Shown: piece after piece, positions 24,646-32,688 of the stretch
Position numbering within the stretch: position 1 is the stretch's first letter
How the letters are laid out: the number at the start of each line of letters is the position of its first letter
NCBI GenBank assembly: GCA_009839505.1
Contig: VXPO01000117.1
Coordinates: 1-32,853, forward strand
DNA length: 32,853 nucleotides
Direction of reading: 5' to 3'
From: Gammaproteobacteria bacterium
GTDB taxonomy: Bacteria > Pseudomonadota > Gammaproteobacteria > Pseudomonadales > Azotimanducaceae
Program-made: the position numbers and the translations under genes
The notes under the pieces: generated by a model
Databases searched by the model: none
What the model saw: only the letters and a program-made list of their open reading frames with translations
Told to the model about the DNA's origin: nothing

Positions 24646-25466
24646 CCAACACGCTCGTCGCTCTGGCCGGCCTCGCGCTTCTCGGTGCCGTCTTCTTTTC
24701 CCTGCGCTACGCGTGGTGGCGGACCGGGGTGGACTACCGGCATCCGCGCATCCTCATGTACCACATGGTCCGCGAACGCCTTCCCGGCGGACGCTTCAAC
24801 AAGCTGCGCGTGGCCCCGGGGGAGTTCGAGCGCCAACTGAAGTGGCTGCGGGACAATGGCTGGCGCTTCGCCTTCCTTTCCGAGCTGGACGGACGTCCCC
24901 TCGAACCCAAGACCGTCGTTTTGACCTTCGACGACGGCTACCGCGACAACTACACCGCGGCGCATCCACTGCTCAAGAAGTACGGTGCCAAGGCGACCCT
25001 GTTCCTGGTGGTCGACCGCTTCGACCGCGACTGGTCGACCACCAAGAAGGCTCATCACGACTCCGGCGAACTGATGCGCGAACCGAAGCTCAGCGATGCC
25101 GAGGTGCGCGAGATGCTCGACTCCGGCGCCTGGGAACTCGGCGCGCACACGCTCACCCACGCGCTGCTTCCCGGTCTCGACGACGAGGCCAAGCGGCACG
25201 AAGTCGTCGACGCCAGGACTGAGCTTGAGAGAACCTTCGACACCACCGTGTCGAGCTTCGCCTACCCGTTCGGAATCTTCGGCGACGACGATGTCGCCGT
25301 TGTCGCGTCCTCCGGCTACCGGCACGCCGTGACCACCGACGCGGGCATCAACACGGATCTCAACACCGCCGCGTTGAGGCTCGAACGGGTCAAGGTCAGT
25401 GGCAAGGAAGGCCGTCTCTGTTTCTCGATCCGCCTGCGCACCGGCCGGCGCGGCGTCTTCGACTGA
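24642..25466 (+). CDS. Membrane-anchored polysaccharide deacetylase (NodB homology)
   Basis: This 274-residue carbohydrate esterase family 4 (NodB) protein starts with a single membrane helix (TLVALAGLALLGAVFFSL). The motifs are complete. TFDDG carries Asp97 and Asp98 (catalytic base and metal ligand), His169-xxx-His173 in GAHTLTH completes the metal site, and YPFG matches motif 3. RILMYHMV and FNKLRVAPGEFERQLKWL are typical of the PgaB/IcaB side of the family. It should remove N- or O-acetyl groups from a glycan on the outer face of the inner membrane. The start overlaps the preceding stop (ATGA) and the stop overlaps the next start (TGATG). Sitting between two glycosyltransferases, it probably edits their product. 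Confidence 0.94.
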   Translation: MTNTLVALAGLALLGAVFFSLRYAWWRTGVDYRHPRILMYHMVRERLPGGRFNKLRVAPGEFERQLKWLRDNGWRFAFLSELDGRPLEPKTVVLTFDDGYRDNYTAAHPLLKKYGAKATLFLVVDRFDRDWSTTKKAHHDSGELMREPKLSDAEVREMLDSGAWELGAHTLTHALLPGLDDEAKRHEVVDARTELERTFDTTVSSFAYPFGIFGDDDVAVVASSGYRHAVTTDAGINTDLNTAALRLERVKVSGKEGRLCFSIRLRTGRRGVFD

Positions 25467-26506
25467 TGCGGATTTGCGAAGTCATGGCCGGCGACGAGGA
25501 GGGAGGGCTCGAGACCCACTTCGTCGACTTGGCGAACGGCCTCGTGGAAATCGGCGAGGAAGTCACCGTCATCGCCCACCAACGCTACGCGGACCGGTTC
25601 GTTCCGGCGGTGCGGTTCCGGCCGTTGGACCTGACCCGATCTCGCCGCGACCCGTTCTTGCGCCGCCGCCTGCGGCGCTTGATCGAGGCGTGCAAGGCGG
25701 ATGTCGTCCACGCCCATGCCGGCAAAGCCGCCGCCTTGGTGAACGCCGTCTCTCCCCGGGCACGAACGGTGGGAACCGTTCACGGCCGCAAGCGGGACTT
25801 GCGCGCGTACCGACCGTTCGATGCCGTTATCGGCGTCAGCCGGGGCGTGCTCGGCGGTCTCGAACATCCCGCGAAATCGGTTGTGTACAACGGCGTGAGC
25901 GCGCCGCCGAAGGCACTCGACCGCGACGAACTGCGAGCCGCGTACGGCATCCCGCCGGACGCCGCCATCTGCCTGGCGGTTGGTCGCCTGGTTGCCGTCA
26001 AGAGATACGATCGCCTGATCGAACTTTGGGACCATGGCCTCGGCCACCTGCTGATCGCCGGCGAGGGGCCGGAGCGCGATTCGCTCGAAGCCCTTGCCGG
26101 GGACAAGCCGGTGACCTTCACGGGGTTCCGCGCCGACGTGAGGGCCATGATGGGCGCCGTGGACCTGATGGTCTTCACCTCCGAACGGGAGGGTATGAGC
26201 TACGCGCTCGCCGAAGCATTGCGGGCCGGGTTGCCGGTGGTGTCCACGCCGGTTCCCGGGGCCGAGGATCTGCTCCCGCCAAGTCATCTGGCTGCGCCCG
26301 GCGAACTCAAGGCGGCCATCGCGAACGGCCTCGCGGATCCCATCGGCGCGCGGAAACGGATGGCCGACGTCTTCGACTGGGCCGATCGAACGTTGACGGT
26401 CGAACACATGGTGCTCGCCACGCGCGACGTCTATCGCGGCGAGACGATTCGCCCGGGGTCTCTTCCGAACCCGCCGCCAGACGATGCGGCGGCATCCCGA
26501 TGCTGA
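25466..26506 (+). CDS. Glycosyltransferase family 4 protein
   Basis: This 346-residue GT4-type glycosyltransferase has the N-terminal MRICEVMAGDEEGGLETHFVDLA, the acceptor-domain DVVHAHAGKAAAL, the linker AVGRLVAVKRYDRLI and the donor-binding EGMSYALAE (E-x7-E), followed by GLPVVSTPVPGAEDLL. It is only distantly similar to the first glycosyltransferase of the operon, so the two probably add different sugars. It begins within the deacetylase stop (TGATG), and its last seven bases overlap the start of the YrbL-like gene, so translation is probably coupled. The last 20 residues (Pro/Ala-rich) look unstructured. Confidence 0.93.
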   Translation: MRICEVMAGDEEGGLETHFVDLANGLVEIGEEVTVIAHQRYADRFVPAVRFRPLDLTRSRRDPFLRRRLRRLIEACKADVVHAHAGKAAALVNAVSPRARTVGTVHGRKRDLRAYRPFDAVIGVSRGVLGGLEHPAKSVVYNGVSAPPKALDRDELRAAYGIPPDAAICLAVGRLVAVKRYDRLIELWDHGLGHLLIAGEGPERDSLEALAGDKPVTFTGFRADVRAMMGAVDLMVFTSEREGMSYALAEALRAGLPVVSTPVPGAEDLLPPSHLAAPGELKAAIANGLADPIGARKRMADVFDWADRTLTVEHMVLATRDVYRGETIRPGSLPNPPPDDAAASRC

Positions 26507-27135
26507 AACTCGACGAACTCGATCCCTTTGCCGTCGGCGGAACCCGGCGCTGCTACGTGCATCCGGACGACGACACACGCTGCGTGAAGGTACTGCGCCC
26601 TGACCGCACGCCCCGCGCTCGTCGCGCGGCCGTTACCGGCTGGCGGCGGCTGAAGCGGCTGGCGAGCTTCGACGACCAGCGCAAGGAGTGCAAGGCATAC
26701 CGGCACCTCAAGCGCCGCGGTCAACTCGACTGGAGCCATGTTCCCAAGTTCCACGGCACGGTGGAAACCGATCAGGGCATCGGCATCGTTACCGCGCTGT
26801 ACCGCAACTGGGACGGTGCCTATCCGCACAACCTCGAGGAGCTACTGCCCTTGGGAATGACCCCGGTCCTCCGAGACGCCGTCGACGAGTTCAAGGACTG
26901 GCTGCGGCGCGAGCGGTTCCTCAGCCGCGACCTCCTGCCGCACAACATCATTGCCGTGGCAGACAACCCGCAGCGGTACCGGCTGGTCATCGTCGACGGC
27001 ATCGGCAACAGCGAGTTCATCCCCGTATCCCACTGGTTCGGCTGGTGCGCGCGCATGAAGATCGAGCGCAAGATTCGCAAGTTCGACCACCGCATCGCCA
27101 TCCTTCTGCCGAGGGAATCCGGTGAGACTGCTTAA
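26500..27135 (+). CDS. YrbL-like kinase-fold protein
   Basis: This 211-residue protein resembles the PhoP-regulated YrbL family, which belongs to the protein-kinase-like fold. The opening GGTRRCYVHPDDDTRCVKVLRP carries the probable ATP-binding Lys30. SRDLLPHNI matches a kinase catalytic loop (Asp144, Asn149), and IVDGIG supplies the metal-binding Asp166. So the core catalytic set seems intact although the protein is small. Start ATG 26500 overlaps the glycosyltransferase end by seven bases. Kinases of this fold in lipopolysaccharide operons (WaaP, KdkA) phosphorylate core heptose or Kdo; by context this one may phosphorylate a sugar of the product. That is inference. Confidence 0.85.
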   Translation: MLKLDELDPFAVGGTRRCYVHPDDDTRCVKVLRPDRTPRARRAAVTGWRRLKRLASFDDQRKECKAYRHLKRRGQLDWSHVPKFHGTVETDQGIGIVTALYRNWDGAYPHNLEELLPLGMTPVLRDAVDEFKDWLRRERFLSRDLLPHNIIAVADNPQRYRLVIVDGIGNSEFIPVSHWFGWCARMKIERKIRKFDHRIAILLPRESGETA

Positions 27136-27865
27136 GGGGTTGGAGTCGCGGGTCCGGGGACTGCGCCGGCGTGCATCACCGCTGTTCTGGGCGGGCGACG
27201 CCGTCCACTGCCCGGTCTGCCAACGGTCGTTCCGGGGTTTCCGACCGGCTGGAAAACGGCAAGTCCGGCGCGAAAACGCCATTTGCCCCTACTGCACGGC
27301 ACGGGAACGCGACCGCCTGGCGTATCTAGTGCTGTGCGGCCCCAACGCGCCGCCCGCCGGTTCGCCGATTCTCCACATCGCCCCCGAGGCTTGTCTGCAA
27401 CCCCGGCTGCGGGAACTGGCCGCCGGTGACTACGTTTCCGCCGACCTCGTGCGAACCGATGTGGACCAGCGCTTCGACGTCATGGCCATTCCGCACGCGG
27501 ACGCGAGCTTCTTCGGAATCTACTGCAGCCATGTACTGCAGGACGTCCCCGACGACATCCTCGCCATGGAGGAGCTCTTTCGCATCTTGAAGCCGGGCGG
27601 CTGGGCAATCCTCAACGTGCCGGTTACCGCCGAGAAGTCGGTGGATCATCCGGACAGGCCCGGCCGCCGGCGCCAGACCTTGGACAGTCGGCCCGCCGAG
27701 CACCTCCGAACCTACGGCCACGACTTCGAGCAACGCATGGCATCCGTGGGTTTCGAGATGCACGTGACTCGCTCAGGGGATATGGTGCCACCCGACGATC
27801 AGGCCCGGTTCGGCATCGCCGGACCCGCTGCAGGTGCCATCTTCATGGGGATGAAGCCGTCGTGA
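27122..27865 (+). CDS. Zinc-ribbon SAM-dependent methyltransferase
   Basis: This 247-residue protein has an N-terminal zinc ribbon (Cys30, Cys33, Cys55, Cys58 in CPVC and CPYC) and a class I methyltransferase-like domain: ILHIAPEACLQPRL in place of the usual Gly-rich loop, YVSADLV, FFGIYCSHVLQDVPDDILAMEELFRILKPGGWAILNVP. The SAM loop departs from GxGxG, though the post-motif EELFRILKPGG is textbook. Similar proteins are common in polysaccharide clusters. Start GTG 27122 overlaps the YrbL-like gene by 14 bases; its stop overlaps the next start (GTGA). Probable role: methylation of a glycan or precursor sugar in the cytoplasm. Confidence 0.88.
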   Translation: MRLLKGLESRVRGLRRRASPLFWAGDAVHCPVCQRSFRGFRPAGKRQVRRENAICPYCTARERDRLAYLVLCGPNAPPAGSPILHIAPEACLQPRLRELAAGDYVSADLVRTDVDQRFDVMAIPHADASFFGIYCSHVLQDVPDDILAMEELFRILKPGGWAILNVPVTAEKSVDHPDRPGRRRQTLDSRPAEHLRTYGHDFEQRMASVGFEMHVTRSGDMVPPDDQARFGIAGPAAGAIFMGMKPS

Positions 27866-28602
27866 GCAACCACCGCCGCCGGCGCAGGTGTAGCCCGCGA
27901 CTGCGGGCTAGACGCTCGTTCGCACGCTGTGCCGGGCTGCTCGGCCTACTCGCCGCCACTGCGACCCTGGCCGAGGACCTGCACTACGAAGCCCAGGTCG
28001 CCTGGTTGCAGGCAGGCGACGTCACCCTGTCGCATGAGCGCGACGGCGACGCCTACGAACTATCGGGGACGGTAGTCACCTCGCGCGTCGTGAACCGGTT
28101 CTTCAAGTGGCGTGGTCGATTCGCCTCCGTCGGACGCTTCGTCGACGGCTTTCCGCAGTCCCGGGCGTATCTGCTGTTCGCCGAGGACCGGGACGACCGG
28201 GAAATCCTGCTCGCGTTCGACGGCAAGACCACCGTCCATACGAGCGATGGCGACTTCGAAGAGCTGGTCGCTCCAAGAGGCTCGGACCTGATGTCGGTCA
28301 TGTTCCTCGCCGACCATTGCCTCACCGATACGATCGTCCACGACGGCGAGGACGCCTACCACCTGGTTCCCGTGAGGTCCCGCGAGCGCGAACTGCACCA
28401 AGCCGGAACCTACTACTCGGGCGACACGCTACGCTGCGACTACCGCTTCCGCTACGTGGACGGCAGCACACGGCGGGTAACCGTGTGGATGGCCGAGGTG
28501 AACGGCCGCCGGCTGCCGGTACGCATCCAGGTCCGGGTGCCGCTGCTGCCCGACGGTATTCTTCGACTGAGGGTTGATAAGGTAGCGGATTCGCCCGCCT
28601 AG
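27862..28602 (+). CDS. DUF3108 family exported protein
   Basis: This 246-residue protein has an Arg-rich N-terminus followed by a hydrophobic stretch (CAGLLGLLAATATLA) and a likely cleavage before EDLHYEAQ, so it is predicted to be periplasmic. The rest is a DUF3108-like beta-rich fold: LHYEAQVAWLQAGDVTL, then VNRFFKWRGRFASVGRFVDGFPQS, and SDLMSVMF where the family usually has DPLSAL. GTG 27862 overlaps the preceding stop (GTGA). The unusually long Arg-rich n-region is partly encoded by a perfect hairpin (27891-27910), so a downstream start is conceivable. DUF3108 function is unknown. It ends the six-gene glycan operon. Confidence 0.82.
   Translation: MSNHRRRRRCSPRLRARRSFARCAGLLGLLAATATLAEDLHYEAQVAWLQAGDVTLSHERDGDAYELSGTVVTSRVVNRFFKWRGRFASVGRFVDGFPQSRAYLLFAEDRDDREILLAFDGKTTVHTSDGDFEELVAPRGSDLMSVMFLADHCLTDTIVHDGEDAYHLVPVRSRERELHQAGTYYSGDTLRCDYRFRYVDGSTRRVTVWMAEVNGRRLPVRIQVRVPLLPDGILRLRVDKVADSPA
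27891..27910. repeat. Perfect hairpin inside a signal-peptide coding region
   Basis: TAGCCCGC (27891-27898) and GCGGGCTA (27903-27910) form a perfect 8-bp stem with a GACT loop, 30 bases after the GTG start of the DUF3108 gene. It could slow translation of the last operon gene or be a small mobile hairpin that lengthened the N-terminus. Confidence 0.5.
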
Positions 28603-28613
28603 GAAGGTAGACG

Positions 28614-29615
28614 TTGCCCCTCCGCCTCGCCGTTCTCGATCAGTCCCCCATCGCCCGCGGCGAGGTGGCCGCCGACGCGGTGGCCAACACCATCAAGCTC
28701 GCCAAGCGTTGCGACGAACTCGGCTACCACCGCTACTGGGTGGCGGAGCACCATGCCTCGGACAGCCTGGCCAGTTCGTCGCCGGAAGTGCTGATCACCC
28801 GGCTGGCCGCCGAAACGGAGCGCATCCGGGTCGGCTCGGGCGGCGTCATGCTGTCGCACTACTCGCCCTACAAGGTGGCCGAGAACTTCCGCATGCTCGA
28901 GGTCCTCTATCCCGGACGCATCGACCTCGGTGTCGGTCGCGCACCGGGTAGCGACGGTCTGACAGCGGCGGCGTTGGCCTACGGCAACCCGCTCGGCATC
29001 GAGTACTACCCGGCGAAGGTCAAGGACCTGGTGGCCTTCGTCTCCGGCCAGAGGCCGATCACCGAGGCGTTCCACGACTTGAAGGCCACGCCCAAGGCTC
29101 CGACCGCCCCGGAGGTCTGGATGCTTGGCTCGAGCTACGACTCGGCGGCCTACGCGGCACGTTTCGGCTTGGCGTATTCCCATGCGCATTTCATCGCGCC
29201 CCAGCTGGCCGTCGAAGCGATGCGCCAGTACCGCGAGCGCTTCGCTCCCGAACATCTCGCGAAGCCCTATTCCTCCATCGGTGTGTTCGCCATCGCCGTG
29301 GAGGACGCTGATCGGGCCGACGTCTTCCGCCGCATGCGCGAGATCCAACGCATCCGCCGCGACCGCGGTGAACGCGGACCCGCGCCCACTCTGGAGGAAG
29401 CCGCGGCCTGGCCCTTCACGGACGAGGAACTCGACGCCATGAAGAGCCGCCGCTCGCGGCAGATCATCGGCACACCCGACGAGGTCAAGGCCGGCATCGA
29501 GGATCTCGCAGTAAAGTCGGAGGCGGACGAGGTTGTGCTATTGACGATCACGCCGACGTTCGAGGACCGGCTCAAGTCGTACGAACTCATCGCCGAGGCG
29601 TTCGCTTCGCCCTAG
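28614..29615 (+). CDS. LLM-class flavin-dependent oxidoreductase (luciferase-like, MsnO8 type)
   Basis: This 333-residue single-chain member of the bacterial luciferase-like monooxygenase family shows LRLAVLDQSPIARG, YHRYWVAEHHA, RIRVGSGGVMLSHYSPYKVAENFRMLEVLYPGRIDLGVGRAPGSD and late IIGTPDEVKAGIEDLA. All are typical of the MsnO8/YhbW group that uses FMNH2. The length is full. TTG 28614 follows GGAAGG and starts only 11 bases after the DUF3108 stop, so it may be read through from the glycan operon, although its role looks unrelated. The substrate is unknown. Confidence 0.92.
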   Translation: MPLRLAVLDQSPIARGEVAADAVANTIKLAKRCDELGYHRYWVAEHHASDSLASSSPEVLITRLAAETERIRVGSGGVMLSHYSPYKVAENFRMLEVLYPGRIDLGVGRAPGSDGLTAAALAYGNPLGIEYYPAKVKDLVAFVSGQRPITEAFHDLKATPKAPTAPEVWMLGSSYDSAAYAARFGLAYSHAHFIAPQLAVEAMRQYRERFAPEHLAKPYSSIGVFAIAVEDADRADVFRRMREIQRIRRDRGERGPAPTLEEAAAWPFTDEELDAMKSRRSRQIIGTPDEVKAGIEDLAVKSEADEVVLLTITPTFEDRLKSYELIAEAFASP

Positions 29616-29676
29616 CGCGCCCGGCGCGCGCGCTGCCCTCCGAGGTCTCGGCGGATTCCCATCGTGTCGTAGTGGA

Positions 29677-29699
29677 CACGGGCGACCACAACGCGCCCG
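29677..29699. repeat. Intergenic palindromic repeat, copy 2
   Basis: CGGGCG (29679-29684) and CGCCCG (29694-29699) bracket ACCACAACG. The 15 bases CACGGGCGACCACAA (29677-29691) are identical to 32722-32736, and the core GCGACCACAA recurs inverted in copy 1 at 17474-17483. It lies in the 145-base gap before the PQQ dehydrogenase gene. Confidence 0.6.
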
Positions 29700-29726
29700 A
29701 GGCCGTCGCCCCACGGCCGGATAGGC

Positions 29727-29732
29727 CATAAT
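29727..29732 (+). promoter_or_regulatory. Possible -10 box of the PQQ dehydrogenase operon
   Basis: CATAAT lies about 29 bases before the preferred start at 29761, which would leave a short leader. No matching -35 is evident. It overlaps the alternative ATG at 29731 and so argues against that start. Confidence 0.3.
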
Positions 29733-29760
29733 GTGCCGCGAATCACTAGGGATCATGGTC

Positions 29761-31536
29761 ATGCGTAATTTGGTCGCCACGTCGTTCGTGGTTTGCGGCC
29801 TGGTGGGTTGCGAACAGGCTACCGTGCAAGTGGAGGAATCGACGTCGGCTCCGCCCGGCACGACAGCGGTGGAGGCTGCCCCCGCGCCGGACATCCACCA
29901 CTGGACGAACGACAAGGACATCGGTGGCGGCGGTGGGCCCGTCACGTCGGAGCATCTGCTGGCGTCGCCGTCGAACCCCGAGCAATGGCTCCTCTACGGG
30001 GGTGACTACGGCAACCACCGCCACTCGCCCATCGACGACATCACGCCGGAAAACGCATCCCGGCTCCAGGTGGCCTGGGCGTTCCCCACCGGCACTACCG
30101 AGCAGTTCGAGGTCTCGCCCACGGTCTACGACGGCATCATGTACGTCACCACGTCGTTCAATCGGATCTTCGCCCTCGATGCGGCCAACGGCGAAATCTA
30201 CTGGCGCTACGACCACCAGCAGCCAGACGATCTGCGCCTGTGCTGCGGCAACGTGAACCGAGGTGCGGCCATCGCCGGCGACCTGGTGCTCATGGCCACT
30301 CTCGACGCCAAGCTGATCGCCTTCGACCGCCTGACCGGGACGATTGCCTGGGAGAAGACCATCGCCGACTACACCGGCGGCTTCAGCGCCACCTCCATGC
30401 CTATGATCGTCAAGGACATGGCCATCATCGGCGTGGCGGGCGGCGAGTTCGGCGTGCGCGGTTTCTTCGATGCCTACGACGTCGCCACGGGCGAGCTGCG
30501 CTGGAGACACTACACGCTCCCGGCCGAGGGTGAGCCCGGCAGCGAGACCTGGGCCGGCGACTCCTACAAGACCGGCGGGTCGCCCGCCTGGACGAGCGGT
30601 GCCTACGATCCCGAGACGGACATCCTGTACTGGACCACCGGCAATCCCTCCCCCGACTGGAACGGCGATCTGCGGGCGGGCGACAACCTCTACTCCAACA
30701 GCCTGCTGGCGGTGGATCCCGATACCGGCGAACGCCTGTGGCACTTCCAGTTCACGCCCCACGACGTCTGGGACTACGACGGCAATACCCAGATCTTTCT
30801 CACCGACGTAAAGCGCGGCGAGGACACGGTCAAGGCCATCGTCCAGGCCAACCGCAACGGCTACTTCTACACCCTGGACCGGGCCACCGGCGCGTTCATG
30901 TCGGCGACGCAGTACGTGGAGCAACTCAACTGGGCGACCATCGACGACAACGGGCGCCCAATCGTCGACCCCCGTGCCAATCCCACCGAGGAACCGGACT
31001 TCCGGGTCTGCCCGGGCAACCTCGGGGGCATGAACGGCGCCTACAGCGGTGCCCTGAATCCCGATCTCGGCCTTGCCTACATCCCGGTCATCGAGTCGTG
31101 CCAGCAATTCCAGAAAGGCATCGTCGCGTTCGTAAGAGGCCAGCCCTTCATGGGCGGCGAGCCCATCGTCGTCGACGTGACCGCCGGCACCGACTACGGC
31201 CACCTGTCGGCGGTCGACATCAACACCGGCGAAGTCCGCTGGCGGTACAAGGATCCCGAACCGATGATGGCCGGCGCGCTTTCCACAGCCGGCGGGGTCG
31301 TCTTCACCGGCACCCGGGACGGCTTCGCCCTGGCGCTGGACGCCGCGACCGGAGACGAACTGTGGAAGTTCCGCATGGGGGGTGGCGTCCGCAGCCAGCC
31401 CGTGGCGTACCGCGCGGATGGCAAGACCTACGTCGCCATGGGCTCCGGCAACGACATCAACATCGCGAGCTTCGCCGCGGGATCCGTCGCCATCCCCGAA
31501 GGGGGCCATCTGTTCGTCTTCGTGTTGGCGGATTGA
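29761..31536 (+). CDS. PQQ-dependent alcohol dehydrogenase, lanthanide-type signature, lipoprotein
   Basis: This quinoprotein of about 591 residues (eight-bladed propeller, methanol/ethanol dehydrogenase family) oxidises a primary alcohol in the periplasm and passes electrons to a cytochrome c. The vicinal cysteine pair is Cys161-Cys162 (LCCGNVNRG). TGNPSPDWNGDLRAGDNLYSN and the propeller repeats (DAATGDELWKF) are typical. At the catalytic position the sequence reads HDVWDYDG: Asp338 should be the catalytic base, and Asp340 two residues on is the extra ligand that marks lanthanide enzymes (XoxF, PedH), while calcium enzymes have Ala or Ser there. From ATG 29761, MRNLVATSFVVCGLVGC is a lipoprotein signal, unusual for a family that is normally soluble. 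ATG 29731 is possible but would sit on the putative -10. It heads a three-gene operon. Confidence 0.92.
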   Translation: MRNLVATSFVVCGLVGCEQATVQVEESTSAPPGTTAVEAAPAPDIHHWTNDKDIGGGGGPVTSEHLLASPSNPEQWLLYGGDYGNHRHSPIDDITPENASRLQVAWAFPTGTTEQFEVSPTVYDGIMYVTTSFNRIFALDAANGEIYWRYDHQQPDDLRLCCGNVNRGAAIAGDLVLMATLDAKLIAFDRLTGTIAWEKTIADYTGGFSATSMPMIVKDMAIIGVAGGEFGVRGFFDAYDVATGELRWRHYTLPAEGEPGSETWAGDSYKTGGSPAWTSGAYDPETDILYWTTGNPSPDWNGDLRAGDNLYSNSLLAVDPDTGERLWHFQFTPHDVWDYDGNTQIFLTDVKRGEDTVKAIVQANRNGYFYTLDRATGAFMSATQYVEQLNWATIDDNGRPIVDPRANPTEEPDFRVCPGNLGGMNGAYSGALNPDLGLAYIPVIESCQQFQKGIVAFVRGQPFMGGEPIVVDVTAGTDYGHLSAVDINTGEVRWRYKDPEPMMAGALSTAGGVVFTGTRDGFALALDAATGDELWKFRMGGGVRSQPVAYRADGKTYVAMGSGNDINIASFAAGSVAIPEGGHLFVFVLAD

Positions 31537-31537
31537 G

Positions 31538-32347
31538 ATGCGCACGACCGCACCCGCGCTGGCCGCTACTGCGTTGGCCCTCGCCGCTTGCGGGCCACCG
31601 ACGGAGCAGGGTGCGGAGCAGGACGTTGCCAAGGACGAACTGCGGGTCTGCTTCGCCGAGAACGACCCGCCACGCTCCCGGCGCGGGGGTAGCGGGTTCG
31701 ATATCGACGTCGCCCGGGAACTCGCCGCGCAACTAGACCGGCGGTTGGTGGTCGTGTGGATTCCGGAAGAGGAGCAGACGGACATCGAGTCCACCGACGC
31801 CGACTACATGCCACTGCTTACCGGCCAGTGCCATCTGCAGCTTTCCGTCCCGGGCGCCGGCGCGATCGAGCGCTTTCGTGGCTGGCTGGTGTTGAGCGAG
31901 CCCTACTATGGCGCGGCGTTCGAGCTGATTCCCGCCGACGCATCCTTCCGCTTCGGCGAGCCCTATTCGGAAACCGTCGCCGTGCGCGCCAACACCGTGG
32001 CCCACGTGGCCCTGGATGCGACCGGTGTGTCCTGGTCCCAGCAGGCGGCCCACGAAGGCATCCTCCGGGCGGTAGCCGACGGCACCGCCGCCGTCGGACT
32101 CGTCTGGGGACCGCAGCTCGCACTGTTCGACGTCGAGCGAGCAGCCGACTTCGAGGTACCGCCCGTTCTTCGCTGGAACCTCCACGCGACACTGCGCAGG
32201 GACAATCCGTTACGCGCGGATGTCGACGGGATCCTCTCGAGCACCCCGTTTCGGGAACGCGTCGCCAATCTCCAGGCTCGCCACGGCATACCCGTGCGCG
32301 GGCCGTTCCCGACCGTGCACACGGCAGCACTGCTGCAGTCGCTCTGA
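31538..32347 (+). CDS. XoxJ/MxaJ-like quinoprotein-associated periplasmic binding protein
   Basis: This 269-residue protein has the fold of a family 3 solute-binding protein and resembles the MxaJ/XoxJ proteins that accompany PQQ dehydrogenases. It shows LRVCFAENDPPRSRRGGSGFDIDVARELAAQL, a central TGQCHLQLSVPGA, LSEPYYGAAFELI and VADGTAAVGLVWGP. MRTTAPALAATALALAAC is a lipoprotein signal with a LAAC lipobox, so like its neighbours it is predicted to be lipid-anchored. It starts one base after the dehydrogenase stop. The known relatives are thought to help activate or mature the dehydrogenase rather than import solutes. An amino-acid-type binding protein is the alternative, but there is no permease nearby. 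Confidence 0.85.
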   Translation: MRTTAPALAATALALAACGPPTEQGAEQDVAKDELRVCFAENDPPRSRRGGSGFDIDVARELAAQLDRRLVVVWIPEEEQTDIESTDADYMPLLTGQCHLQLSVPGAGAIERFRGWLVLSEPYYGAAFELIPADASFRFGEPYSETVAVRANTVAHVALDATGVSWSQQAAHEGILRAVADGTAAVGLVWGPQLALFDVERAADFEVPPVLRWNLHATLRRDNPLRADVDGILSSTPFRERVANLQARHGIPVRGPFPTVHTAALLQSL

Positions 32348-32349
32348 CC

Positions 32350-32688
32350 GTGCGAGTTTTCCTTCTCCTGGCCGCGCTGGCTGTTTCGGCTTGTGGTTCG
32401 AAGAGCCCCGCCGACACGTTCCGGGCCAGTCCTGACGATCTCTCCCGGGGAAAGGCAGTGTTCATCGGTACCTGCGCCGGCTATTGCCACGCGACCACGC
32501 CGAGCGGTCGAGACGCGCCTTTCCTGTTCGACGACCAGTGGCTGCACGGCGGCACCGACCAGGAAATCTTCGACTCGATCGCCCAAGGCATCCCCGGCAC
32601 CACCATGATCCCCTTCAAGGACAAACTGCCGGAGGGGGACGACGACATCTGGCGGATCGTCGCCTACCTCACCACGACGCCCGGGTAG
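32350..32688 (+). CDS. Small lipoprotein cytochrome c with CX3CH haem motif
   Basis: This 112-residue class I cytochrome c is the probable electron acceptor of the dehydrogenase (XoxG/MxaG position). The N-terminus MRVFLLLAALAVSAC is a lipoprotein signal (lipobox AVSAC, Cys15). The haem site reads TCAGYCHA, three residues between the cysteines instead of two. GKAVFIGTC before it and PGTTMIPF (probable axial Met) plus the C-terminal helix DDDIWRIVAYL after it are otherwise classic. Start GTG 32350, two bases after the preceding stop. The sequence around the motif still looks clean, so a miscall is not the obvious explanation, though the read end is within 200 bases. Confidence 0.88.
   Translation: MRVFLLLAALAVSACGSKSPADTFRASPDDLSRGKAVFIGTCAGYCHATTPSGRDAPFLFDDQWLHGGTDQEIFDSIAQGIPGTTMIPFKDKLPEGDDDIWRIVAYLTTTPG

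Noticed and set aside
29746-31794. 682-codon open frame on the minus strand opposite the PQQ dehydrogenase
   Set aside because: The opposite strand is a textbook quinoprotein with conserved motifs throughout; the antisense translation shows no recognisable domain.
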